Positions 1 through 6,723 of a stretch of 7,744 nucleotides of DNA are shown here, piece by piece. Position 1 is the stretch's first letter, and each line of letters starts with the position of its first letter. Below the pieces are notes generated by a model. The model ran no database searches. It saw only the letters and a list, made by a program, of their open reading frames with translations, and had not been told where the DNA came from. Origin of the DNA: UBA922 sp035438805 (GTDB lineage: Bacteria; Patescibacteriota; Patescibacteriia; Magasanikbacterales; UBA922); contig DAORJA010000049.1 of NCBI GenBank assembly GCA_035438805.1, positions 1 through 7,744 on the forward strand, read 5' to 3'. Made by a program: the position numbers and the translations under genes.

Positions 1-2
1 TA

Positions 3-941
3 AAGAAAAATATAAATGATTTTCTTACAACTGAAGATCAGCTTTGGCGTGTCGCAGTTGATCCTATCGGAGAAGATGTACTAAGAAGATCTTTGACGCA
101 GATGTTTTTGAGTGCATCAGACGATAAAATCCACGCACAATGGTGGACGATGTATCGATTATTCTCAGATATGAGTTGGGGTAGAGTTAGAAATTTACCA
201 TCTGATTTTGTCGTCGATATTTGTTTTGGAAAGCAGCTAGTAATGGCTTGCATCCTCAAGTTTGAACCTATTGATGAGTTATTGTGGTATTTGGGATTAC
301 ATTCAATTGATAAAAATGATGCAATCGCTGAATATAGTCGCATACGAAAAGCAGTTTTTGAATCAGAAATGGTAGTAGGATTGTACAAAAATCAACCCCA
401 GACAGTGAAGAGTATAGTGCAAGAAATTACTCGGCTCAATCAGATGAATAATCCATCTTTAGAAGTTGCTGAGTTTAAAGCAAAATTGGAAACCATATTT
501 TTTTCAGAAATACCTGATCCTGAGTATATTGAGCGTTTGGATATTGATAAACGAGAATCGGTTGCAACATTTTTTTCATTCATTCATTTTCTGATTGGTG
601 TAAAGCCAGAATTAATATTTGGTCTCGTTGAGGAAGCTTTGCATGCGGATAAGTTGGTGATTGAAGAGTCAAAATCTGAATCTACTGATATTATGCAAAA
701 GGCACAGTCGACTACTGTGTCAGAAGCAGAACCAAAGACTAAAGTAAATTATTTTGTTGAGATTAAAAAGGAAATCGAGAATGATTTTATAATTGGAAAG
801 ATAGGGGATGAGGTAGAAGTTTTTGATCTTCTGCAAAGCTATTCAGAACAGTACAATGATCCCCGTATCCTCGACCTGTATTACTACGATGAACAGCAAG
901 AAAAATTTGTGTGGAATGAGGAGTTATTAAACGAGAATTAA
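3..941 (+). CDS. Unrecognised acidic helical protein, 5'-truncated by the window edge
   Basis: The frame is open from base 3 to the TAA at 939-941, giving at least 312 residues. A start at TTG 93 is possible, but the residues before it (KKNINDFLTTEDQLW...) read as normal protein, so the true start probably lies off the window. I recognise no family. The first ~220 residues look like a soluble alpha-helical domain rich in Trp, Phe and acidic residues (for example the stretch around WWTMYRLFSDMSWG). A polar Ser/Thr/Glu-rich linker follows, then a short acidic and aromatic C-terminal segment (ILDLYYYDEQQEKFVW). No signal peptide, clear membrane span or nucleotide-binding motif is visible. Its stop codon lies one base before the next ATG, so it is very likely cotranscribed with the 405-residue gene and with the PrgI/VirB4 genes. 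A role as a cytoplasmic accessory of that machine is inference from position only. Confidence 0.8.
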   Translation, partial: KKNINDFLTTEDQLWRVAVDPIGEDVLRRSLTQMFLSASDDKIHAQWWTMYRLFSDMSWGRVRNLPSDFVVDICFGKQLVMACILKFEPIDELLWYLGLHSIDKNDAIAEYSRIRKAVFESEMVVGLYKNQPQTVKSIVQEITRLNQMNNPSLEVAEFKAKLETIFFSEIPDPEYIERLDIDKRESVATFFSFIHFLIGVKPELIFGLVEEALHADKLVIEESKSESTDIMQKAQSTTVSEAEPKTKVNYFVEIKKEIENDFIIGKIGDEVEVFDLLQSYSEQYNDPRILDLYYYDEQQEKFVWNEELLNEN

Positions 942-942
942 T

Positions 943-2160
943 ATGGAAAATAGTTCTAAATCGCAACCTACAATTCTCGTGAAAAAAGCTGATGGTACAA
1001 CCGAACGTATTACTCTTCAGGAATTCCGAAATCGAAAACAGGTGAGCATTTCTCAGGCTTCTGTGGAAGTACCGAAAGTGCTTGAGAAAAAAGCTGTGAT
1101 GACTCCTCCTACTCCACCAAGACGAGTAATTCCTTTAGTGGAAGAAGAGGAAATTGCACGTCCGACCCAGACTGCTAAGCCAACAGTACCACAACCCCCT
1201 CGTCGTGTAATTCCGCTGGTGGAAGAGGTGGAGGTGGTAAAACCATCAGTACCTTCCAAAGTAGTTTCAACTACTCCTGTGGTTCAGACTGAGACGCATA
1301 TAGCAAATACAACGCCAGTGACCAAAGTCTTTGAATCCTCCTACACCCTTCGGGCTTCGGCGGACAGGCAACCAGCTAATTCAAAGCAAAAAGTTGATGA
1401 CCATAACTCCCTTCTTGATGAAGATGATTCTGAGATTAAGGCAATAGGTGACAAGAAAGGGCAGTCAGTCCGACATACCCCTGCTGCATCAGTATCATTT
1501 TCAAGCTCAGTACAGATTCCTAAAGATTTGGAAGCCCGCACGTCTGCATTGATTTTGTCATGGAAAAAGGGGATTAGAGATCAATATCAATTTATTGATT
1601 ATGCAGCCAGACCTGCTTCTGAAGGAGGTCTAGGGCTTACCAAAGTTGATGCAGTGAAATTATTTGAGGAGATTTCACAATCTGCAACACTTGGTGCTCC
1701 ACGCATACCCCGACCTGCCTCTTTGTCTAGTGCAGTGCCATTAACTTCTCCGATTTCTACTCCTTCACAGAAGAAACCTCAGCTGAATCACATTCCAAGC
1801 TCTGCAACACTTATTCGTGAGATTGCTCCTACGAGAGAACCTGCTACAGTTATGGGTCCTATCGAAGAAGCAGCGTCTCTCAGTATCGAAGATTTTCGCA
1901 GACTCTCACGCATTCCTAAAACTGCGGGCGAAATGATGGTTGCAAAGTTTAGTGGTTGGAAAGACGAGTCATACTTGCTATACTTACAGGTACGTGATAG
2001 CTGGAGAAACAGTCCGTTGTTCCGATTGTACATTGAAAAAACAACTGAAGCGATCGAAAAAAATCTTACCATCACAGCAGTATTAGAGCGGGCACAATTG
2101 AGCTATGAAGAGTATCTTGAGATCGCTCTCATAAATCGCAAATTAGGGATGATGGATTAA
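943..2160 (+). CDS. Unrecognised protein with disordered proline-rich half and helical C-terminal segments
   Basis: This is a 405-residue protein starting at ATG 943, one base after the previous stop, and ending at TAA 2158-2160. No family is recognised. Residues 1-190 are low-complexity and rich in Pro, Val, Thr, Ser and Lys. They contain two copies of PPRRVIPLVEE (residues 58-68 and 85-95) and a GC-rich insertion-like patch near residues 132-143. Residues ~192-246 look helical (IPKDLEARTSALILSWKK...). A second Pro/Ser-rich linker follows, then a helical C-terminal region at ~307-405 (LSIEDFRRLSRIPKTAGEMM... to the end). No membrane span or signal peptide is seen, so it is probably cytoplasmic. 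Folded helical units on long flexible linkers suggest a scaffold or adaptor, and the neighbours suggest the type IV secretion-like machine as partner. Both are inference. The 28-base gap to the PrgI gene fits one operon. Confidence 0.85.
   Translation: MENSSKSQPTILVKKADGTTERITLQEFRNRKQVSISQASVEVPKVLEKKAVMTPPTPPRRVIPLVEEEEIARPTQTAKPTVPQPPRRVIPLVEEVEVVKPSVPSKVVSTTPVVQTETHIANTTPVTKVFESSYTLRASADRQPANSKQKVDDHNSLLDEDDSEIKAIGDKKGQSVRHTPAASVSFSSSVQIPKDLEARTSALILSWKKGIRDQYQFIDYAARPASEGGLGLTKVDAVKLFEEISQSATLGAPRIPRPASLSSAVPLTSPISTPSQKKPQLNHIPSSATLIREIAPTREPATVMGPIEEAASLSIEDFRRLSRIPKTAGEMMVAKFSGWKDESYLLYLQVRDSWRNSPLFRLYIEKTTEAIEKNLTITAVLERAQLSYEEYLEIALINRKLGMMD
1114..1230 (+). repeat. In-frame duplicated PPRRVIPLVEE segment
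   Basis: Bases 1114-1149 and 1195-1230 both encode PPRRVIPLVEE followed by E or V, spaced 81 bases apart within the 405-residue gene. Amino-acid identity is 11 of 12, but many third codon positions differ (CCA CCA AGA CGA against CCC CCT CGT CGT). The duplication is therefore old and kept at protein level. Pro-Arg followed by a hydrophobic and acidic stretch looks like a short linear binding motif presented twice in a disordered tail. Confidence 0.85.
1336..1370. repeat. GC-rich insertion-like segment, possible CPR dispersed repeat
   Basis: This short patch encodes SSYTLRASADRQ (residues 132-143) inside the disordered part of the 405-residue protein. It contains CTTCGGGCTTCGGCGGACAG, which is clearly more GC-rich than the surrounding AT-rich DNA. 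From memory, many Parcubacteria genomes carry dispersed short repeats around a core like AGCTTCGGCGGACA, often read through in frame as ...ASADK-type peptides. No second clear copy exists in this window, so the repeat nature is inferred, not shown. Confidence 0.4.
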
Positions 2161-2188
2161 TCAGGCGTAGATTTCATATTTTTTTACC

Positions 2189-2626
2189 ATGCAGCAGTTT
2201 ATTGTCCCACAATTTATCGAAGTAGAGGATAAGATTTTGGGTCCGATCACTACTCGGCAATTTATTATCCTTCTTGTGATTGGGATGATTGTATTTTTAT
2301 CATACCGGTTTGGTGATTTCGCGCTATTTATTTTTTGCCTTATATTTTTTGGCATTGGTGGCTTAACGGTTGCTTTTGTAAAGGTGAATGGGCAAGCATT
2401 TCATTACTTTTTTTTGAATATTATACAGACCCTTCGCCGTCCGTCGCGTCGAGTGTGGCACAAGACATTGTCAAAAAAAGAACTTGAGTTGCTCCGAAAG
2501 TTTGTGCCTGATGTTCCTGTAGTAAAAGAAGAAGTAAAGCAAGTCAAACGTGAACGAATTCAAGATTTGTCATTATTAGTAAATACAGGTGGATTTTATC
2601 GAGGTGAGGATAATGATCAGTTTTAG
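2189..2626 (+). CDS. PrgI-family (VirB3-like) inner-membrane protein of a type IV secretion-like system
   Basis: This is a 145-residue protein whose N-terminus (MQQFIVPQFIEVEDKILGP, then TTRQF) is the characteristic opening of PrgI-family proteins in CPR bacteria. PrgI proteins are the Gram-positive and CPR counterparts of VirB3, small membrane components that sit next to the VirB4 ATPase. Two membrane spans are evident at about residues 24-40 and 44-64. A basic cytoplasmic segment follows (TLRRPSRRVWHK), then a polar tail. The ATG at 2189 is the only reasonable start, because an in-frame TAG lies just upstream, and no Shine-Dalgarno sequence precedes it. Six bases separate its stop from the TraC-like gene, so the two are surely coexpressed. 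The family call is strong; the exact function in this organism is inferred. Confidence 0.9.
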   Translation: MQQFIVPQFIEVEDKILGPITTRQFIILLVIGMIVFLSYRFGDFALFIFCLIFFGIGGLTVAFVKVNGQAFHYFFLNIIQTLRRPSRRVWHKTLSKKELELLRKFVPDVPVVKEEVKQVKRERIQDLSLLVNTGGFYRGEDNDQF

Positions 2627-2632
2627 TACTAT

Positions 2633-3328
2633 ATGAAAGATAAAAAAGCAGTACAAAAACGAGCAAAACAATCGAATACTCAAGCGCATCTTCCGATTGC
2701 TGAAATTAAGGATGGAATAGTGGTATTAAAGGATGGTACGATGCGCAAAGTACTTCTGACCTCAAGCATCAATTTTGCCCTGAAATCAGAAGATGAGCAG
2801 AATGCCATTATTTCAGCCTATGTAGGATTCCTCAATTCGCTTGATTTTCCGATACAGATTGTTATCCAATCACGAAAGCTCCAGATCAAGCCATATCTTG
2901 AAACCTTGAACAAGCTTGAGCGTGACCAGGCAAATGAGCTCTTACGTGTGCAAATTGCTGATTATCGGCTATTTATTGAAGAACTTGTTGATATTGGAAA
3001 AATCATGACTAAGCGATATTTTGTGGTGGTTCCATATTCACCGCTCGATAATCAAAAAAAAGGTTTTTGGGCACGATTCAAAGAGGTGATTGTGCCAGTT
3101 CTAACCTTGAGATTGAAAGAAGAACAATTTCAGCGTCGAAAACAGGATCTTGATCTTCGGGTAAGGCAGATCAGCTCAGGGCTCACCAATATGGGTCTTG
3201 AAGTTGCGGAACTCGATACCCAGGCTCTCATTGAACTGTACTACAGTACCTATAATCCGGACATTTCATTTGCTGAACAGATGGGTGATATCACTACTCA
3301 GCAAGTGGAAGACAACTTACCCATGTAA
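2633..3328 (+). CDS. TraC-like protein corresponding to the N-terminal domain of VirB4
   Basis: This is a 231-residue soluble protein resembling the N-terminal, non-ATPase domain of VirB4/TraC ATPases. Its diagnostic stretches are the opening LPIAEIKDGIVVLKDGTMRK, the region IISAYVGFLNSLDFPIQIVIQSR, and KIMTKRYFVVVPYSP. This domain contacts the inner-membrane PrgI/VirB3 partner and does not bind nucleotide, and no Walker motif is present. The gene ends with TAA at 3326-3328. The ATPase gene starts at 3332 in the same reading frame, so the two are separated by only a stop codon and one TGT codon. To my knowledge a separate TraC-like protein before the VirB4 ATPase is common in CPR genomes, so this is probably a genuine split gene and not a nonsense mutation. 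A run of eight A at 3054-3061 lies within the gene, but the frame is intact through it. Confidence 0.85.
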   Translation: MKDKKAVQKRAKQSNTQAHLPIAEIKDGIVVLKDGTMRKVLLTSSINFALKSEDEQNAIISAYVGFLNSLDFPIQIVIQSRKLQIKPYLETLNKLERDQANELLRVQIADYRLFIEELVDIGKIMTKRYFVVVPYSPLDNQKKGFWARFKEVIVPVLTLRLKEEQFQRRKQDLDLRVRQISSGLTNMGLEVAELDTQALIELYYSTYNPDISFAEQMGDITTQQVEDNLPM

Positions 3329-3331
3329 TGT

Positions 3332-5209
3332 ATGCCTTTTCAACCTGTCTCATTTGAATCAAAAAATAAGCGCTTGGCCTCGTCCGCAGACAAAAAGAAA
3401 ACGGATGAAACATTGGTCACTCTTGAGGAGGAGCGTGTCTATCGTGAGGGTACGGTGTCCCTTCGTGATTTGATTGCGCCATCAGCTTTTAATGTAGAGT
3501 CCAACTTTTTGCAATTAGGTTCTATATTTTTGCGCACCATTTTTGTTGTCAGCTATCCCCGCTATATTTCAATTGGCTGGTCATCTCCCATTCTTAATCT
3601 CAACCTTACGATGGATGTGGGTATGTTTTTTTACCCAGTTGAAGCGACAGTTATTCTCAAACAATTAAAGAAAAAAGTCGGTGCACTACAGGCACAGATC
3701 AGCCAGGATACTGAAAAAGGAGCGCCGCGTGACCCGATTCGAGAAACTGCACTTCGGGATGTAGAACAGCTCCGCGATGATTTGACTCAAGGAATTGAAC
3801 ATTTTTTTCAATTCGCTTTTTACGTTACGTTGTATGCTTCAAGCAAAGAAGAGCTTGATCGAGTGACTGAAGATATACATAATATTTTTGGCTCAAAATT
3901 GATTCATAGTAAACACGTATTGTATCAGGCAGAACAGGGATTCAACTCAACTGCTCCTCTCGGCATCGATGAGCTGGTGATTTCGTTTAACATGAACTCG
4001 AGTCCTATTGCCGCATCATTCCCATTTATTTCAACTGAGTTGACGAGCGACAATGGAATTCTCTATGGTATCAATAAACATAATAATAGTTTGATTTTGT
4101 TTGATCGATTCTCTTTGCAGAATGCGAACATGGTAGTATTTGCGACTTCTGGAGCTGGTAAGTCCTACGCTGTGAAGCTGGAAATCCTCCGAAGTCTCAT
4201 GATGGGAATCGACGTGATTGTTATTGATCCTGAAATGGAGTATGTGCATCTTTCAGAAGCAGTTGGCGGAACGTATATTAATATTTCGCTTGCATCTGAA
4301 AGCAAAGTAAATCCTTTTGATTTGCCACGCCCGGTTGGTCAGCAAATTTCAACTGAAGACGTGATTCGAAGTGCGGTTATTACTATGAAAGGGCTTCTTC
4401 GTATCATGTTTGGTACGCTGTCTGCCTCTGAAGATTCAATTCTTGATCGAGCAGTACTTGAAGCGTATGCAAAGAAGGATATTACAACGTCATCTGACCT
4501 TGCAACTATTGAGGCACCAATCATGCAAGATTTACTCGATGTGCTTGAAGGAATGGATGGAGCTGATACACTCGCTCTCAAGCTTCGAAAATATACAGAT
4601 GGAACATTTGCTGGGCTTTTCAATGCAGCAACAAACGTAAACATGAATAACCAACTGGTGGTTTTCAGTGTTCGTGATTTGGAGGATGAGCTTCGTCCAA
4701 TGGCCATTTATACACTTATCAACTATATATGGAATATTGTTCGCTCAGAGCGAAAGAAACGTCTTTTGGTAATTGATGAGGCATGGTGGCTCATGCTTCA
4801 TGAAGACAGTGCAAAATTTATGTATGCACTCGTGAAAAGATGTCGAAAATATTATCTTGGGGTTACAACGATTACGCAGGATGTCAACGACTTTTTGCGT
4901 TCTCCCTATGGGCAGGCAATTGTGAACAACTCTGCATTGCAGCTTTTGCTCCGACAGGCTCCTTCAGCAGTTGATATGATTCAGAAAACATTCATGCTAA
5001 CTGAAGGAGAGAAATACTTATTACTTGATAGTGGGGTAGGGCAGGGAATATTTTTTGCAGGGAATAGGCATGCAGCGATTCAGATTGTTGCTTCATATAC
5101 TGAAGATCAGCTTGTTACCTCAAACCCGCAACAATTATTGGAAATTGAGCGTGCAAAAAAAGAATTCCAATCAGAGTTTAAAGGTCCTTCGAGTCAGTCT
5201 CGTGCATGA
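3332..5209 (+). CDS. virB4: VirB4/TraC-type secretion ATPase (ATPase portion)
   Basis: This is a 625-residue AAA+/HerA-FtsK-type ATPase that powers assembly or substrate transfer in type IV secretion-like machines at the inner membrane. The N-terminal ~230 residues continue the VirB4 N-domain, with a helical and probably coiled region around LKQLKKKVGALQAQISQD. The Walker A motif is ATSGAGKS at residues 271-278, with K277 and S278 binding the nucleotide phosphates. A conserved VIDPEMEY follows, with D299. Walker B is LLVIDEAWWLM, with D482 and E483. The downstream TTITQD motif contains Q516, and the conserved RQ pair is R541/Q542. All expected VirB4 motifs are intact, so the enzyme should be active. 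It is somewhat short for a full VirB4 because the first ~230 residues are encoded by the preceding gene. It ends at TGA 5207-5209, which shows that TGA is a stop here. Confidence 0.93.
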   Translation: MPFQPVSFESKNKRLASSADKKKTDETLVTLEEERVYREGTVSLRDLIAPSAFNVESNFLQLGSIFLRTIFVVSYPRYISIGWSSPILNLNLTMDVGMFFYPVEATVILKQLKKKVGALQAQISQDTEKGAPRDPIRETALRDVEQLRDDLTQGIEHFFQFAFYVTLYASSKEELDRVTEDIHNIFGSKLIHSKHVLYQAEQGFNSTAPLGIDELVISFNMNSSPIAASFPFISTELTSDNGILYGINKHNNSLILFDRFSLQNANMVVFATSGAGKSYAVKLEILRSLMMGIDVIVIDPEMEYVHLSEAVGGTYINISLASESKVNPFDLPRPVGQQISTEDVIRSAVITMKGLLRIMFGTLSASEDSILDRAVLEAYAKKDITTSSDLATIEAPIMQDLLDVLEGMDGADTLALKLRKYTDGTFAGLFNAATNVNMNNQLVVFSVRDLEDELRPMAIYTLINYIWNIVRSERKKRLLVIDEAWWLMLHEDSAKFMYALVKRCRKYYLGVTTITQDVNDFLRSPYGQAIVNNSALQLLLRQAPSAVDMIQKTFMLTEGEKYLLLDSGVGQGIFFAGNRHAAIQIVASYTEDQLVTSNPQQLLEIERAKKEFQSEFKGPSSQSRA

Positions 5210-5240
5210 CATCCCTAATTCAATTTTAATTTAGTTTGAT

Positions 5241-5828
5241 ATGCTCTCTCTTCGAAAACGAATTTTCCTACTTATAGGGAGTGTTGTTCTGATCATTGCC
5301 CTTATTTTATTGTGGGTATTTCTTAGAAAAAAAATTCCAACTACTCCTACTACTGACATCATTCCAGGAACAACTGAAGTCGAGATTGACCCTATCACCA
5401 CGGTTGATTACAAGAGACCAGATACAATTCCAACACAGCCAGCGGCGCAGCCTGCAAACCCTGATGAGACCTATGCCAAACAAAGTGCTCGAATTTTTGT
5501 GGAGCGTTTTTGGAGCTATTCAAACCAGAATGATAATCAGCATATTGATGATGCAATGGCATTGTCTGTTGACTCCATGCATACCTGGATTGTTTCTCAG
5601 GCAAAAGCTCAGAGTACACAATATTCTGGAGTTACGACAGAAGTATTAAGCTCCAGAATTCTTTCATACACCGCGCTTGCTGCGACTGTTGAAATTGGCG
5701 CAAAACAGACTACAGAAGGTACTGGTGCTGATGGTATTGTGGCTAGAGAAACCAAAAACATTACTGCTAAAGTTGATTTAGTAAAAGTGGGAGCACAGTG
5801 GTTGGTTTCCGGACTGTGGCTTGAATAA
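5241..5828 (+). CDS. Membrane-anchored protein with possible NTF2/VirB8-like extracytoplasmic domain
   Basis: This is a 195-residue protein starting at ATG 5241. A basic N-terminus (LRKR) precedes one strong membrane span at about residues 8-28, which is followed by RKK. A Pro/Thr-rich linker covers ~32-75, and a compact domain runs from ~78 to the end. That domain begins with a helix (SARIFVERFWSYSNQ) and ends with beta-like strands (YTALAATVEIGAKQ, ITAKVDLVKVGAQWLVSGLW). A helix, then strands, then a final Trp-containing strand recalls NTF2-like folds such as VirB8/TcpC or DUF4878-type domains. This is pattern-based inference without a family match. The protein would be an uncleaved inner-membrane anchor with its domain outside. 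The gene sits 31 bases after the VirB4 ATPase, where a VirB8-like subunit would make sense. No Shine-Dalgarno sequence precedes it. Confidence 0.85.
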   Translation: MLSLRKRIFLLIGSVVLIIALILLWVFLRKKIPTTPTTDIIPGTTEVEIDPITTVDYKRPDTIPTQPAAQPANPDETYAKQSARIFVERFWSYSNQNDNQHIDDAMALSVDSMHTWIVSQAKAQSTQYSGVTTEVLSSRILSYTALAATVEIGAKQTTEGTGADGIVARETKNITAKVDLVKVGAQWLVSGLWLE

Positions 5829-5860
5829 TAATGTTTATTAGTTTTTATTTTGTGTAGAAT

Positions 5861-6568
5861 ATGCTCAGCGTGTTGAGGGGCACGTGGGATACGGTGTGTG
5901 ATTATATTTTTCCTGTTTTTTGTATTTCTTGTTCACAGGAAGGAAATGTCTTGTGCAGCATCTGTCGTAGTACACTCGAAGTTTCGGGTGTATTTTGTTG
6001 TCCAGTGTGTCATGTAGAGCGCGCAGGGGGTAGTTGTTGTGACGCATGCAAAGAAAAGACCCCGTTAATTCGGCATGTAGCTATGATGCCACTTACGGAG
6101 ACGTCATTAGTGCATCAGATTATTCATTTGTATAAATATGAATACATTGAAAGTCTTGAGCCAGTTTTAGAAGTTTATATTACTTCATTTTTTGCTACCT
6201 ATCGCATGCCTTTTGCTGATTTTATTGTTCCAGTTCCACTACATCCTAAACGATTCGTTGAACGAGGATTTAATCAGAGCGAACGTATTGCTCGTATGGT
6301 AAGTAGAGTAACAGGTATCCCACTCCTGGATCCGCTAAAGCGAGTCGTACATACTATAAAACAAGCAACACTTGATCGTCGTGGCAGGGAAATGAATGTC
6401 CGCAATGCTTTTGCCGTGCAGAAGGAATATGCATTTCTTCTTGCTCAAAAGAATGTTGTCTTGATTGATGATGTCTATACAACAGGAAGCACACTCAGAG
6501 AGTGTGCTTCCGCGCTTAAAACAGCTAATGTGCGAGAAATATCTGGGTGGAGTATTGCGAGAGGGTAA
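5861..6568 (+). CDS. comF: ComF-family protein (zinc finger plus phosphoribosyltransferase-like domain)
   Basis: This is a 235-residue protein of the ComF/GntX family, which is needed for DNA uptake in naturally competent bacteria such as Bacillus and Haemophilus. The N-terminal region carries four CxxC pairs (C21/C24, C32/C35, C47/C50, C60/C63), consistent with zinc binding. The middle has the family signature FIVPVPLHPKR followed by ERGFNQSERIA. The C-terminal PRPP-binding loop is VVLIDDVYTTGST at residues 199-211, with the DD pair D203/D204. Length is normal for the family and nothing is truncated. The gene starts 32 bases after the putative VirB8-like gene and may share its transcript. 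Its stop lies two bases from the convergent stop of the Lmo0937-like gene. ComF acts in the cytoplasm, probably on incoming single-stranded DNA with the DNA-processing machinery. That role is known from relatives and not shown here. Confidence 0.93.
   Translation: MLSVLRGTWDTVCDYIFPVFCISCSQEGNVLCSICRSTLEVSGVFCCPVCHVERAGGSCCDACKEKTPLIRHVAMMPLTETSLVHQIIHLYKYEYIESLEPVLEVYITSFFATYRMPFADFIVPVPLHPKRFVERGFNQSERIARMVSRVTGIPLLDPLKRVVHTIKQATLDRRGREMNVRNAFAVQKEYAFLLAQKNVVLIDDVYTTGSTLRECASALKTANVREISGWSIARG
6485..6511. other. Perfect 11-12 bp inverted repeat inside the comF 3' end
   Basis: GGAAGCACACT (6485-6495) is an exact inverted copy of AGTGTGCTTCC (6501-6511), with the loop CAGAG. The C and G at the loop edges can pair as a twelfth pair. 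It encodes the TGSTLRECAS part of the PRPP loop region of ComF. Neither side carries a U-tract, so it is not a classic intrinsic terminator in either direction. It lies ~60 bases beyond the stop of the convergent minus-strand gene and could act as a 3' end stabiliser or weak terminator for that transcript. Confidence 0.7.
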
Positions 6569-6570
6569 AC

Positions 6571-6723
6571 CTATTTTACTGGATTTTGTCCTCGAATAAT
6601 CCGAATAAGGAACATGATTATTGCAACCACGAGAAGTATATGGATAAACCATCCGATTGTGTGGAATCCAATATACCCAATAAGCCAGAGTACGAGCAAT
6701 ATTATTGCGATAGTAGTAAGCAT
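6571..6723 (-). CDS. Lmo0937-like small double-span membrane protein
   Basis: This is a 50-residue protein read on the minus strand from ATG at 6723-6721 to TAG at 6573-6571. It opens MLTTIAIILLVLWLIGYIGF and ends with LIRIIRGQNPVK. Two membrane spans are separated by a short turn (HTIGW). Order and wording match the Lmo0937-type family of tiny membrane proteins (about 50 residues, often near stress or YtxH-like genes), whose function is unknown. An upstream in-frame ATG at 6747 would add MFILSSLN, giving 58 residues. I prefer 6723 because family members usually begin at MLTT and because the context CTTAATATG is the same as at the YtxH-like start. It lies 32 bases downstream of the YtxH-like gene on the same strand, probably in one transcript. 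Confidence 0.82.
   Translation of the reverse strand: MLTTIAIILLVLWLIGYIGFHTIGWFIHILLVVAIIMFLIRIIRGQNPVK

Noticed and set aside
38..388. 116-residue minus-strand open frame opposite the first gene
   Set aside because: It is antisense to a long credible plus-strand gene, has a composition unlike a real protein, and shows no start context or recognisable motif.
1681..1812. 12-base direct repeat TCTGCAACACTT at 1681-1692 and 1801-1812
   Set aside because: It is in frame and encodes SATL twice in Ser/Pro-rich linker. It is short and explained by low complexity, and no further copies were seen.
2161..2188. Possible promoter (CATATT) in the gap before PrgI
   Set aside because: It is a poor match with no convincing -35, and close gene packing makes readthrough from upstream more likely.
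4339..4707. 122-residue minus-strand open frame within the VirB4 gene
   Set aside because: It is Ser/Arg-rich antisense shadow of a conserved ATPase gene whose motifs fix the plus-strand frame.
5832..5860. Possible promoter before comF (TAGAAT at 5855-5860)
   Set aside because: The hexamer touches the ATG, so transcription would begin inside the coding region, and no good -35 box lies at proper spacing.
6335..6652. 105-residue minus-strand open frame spanning the comF end
   Set aside because: It overlaps both comF and the Lmo0937-like gene and has no recognisable features.
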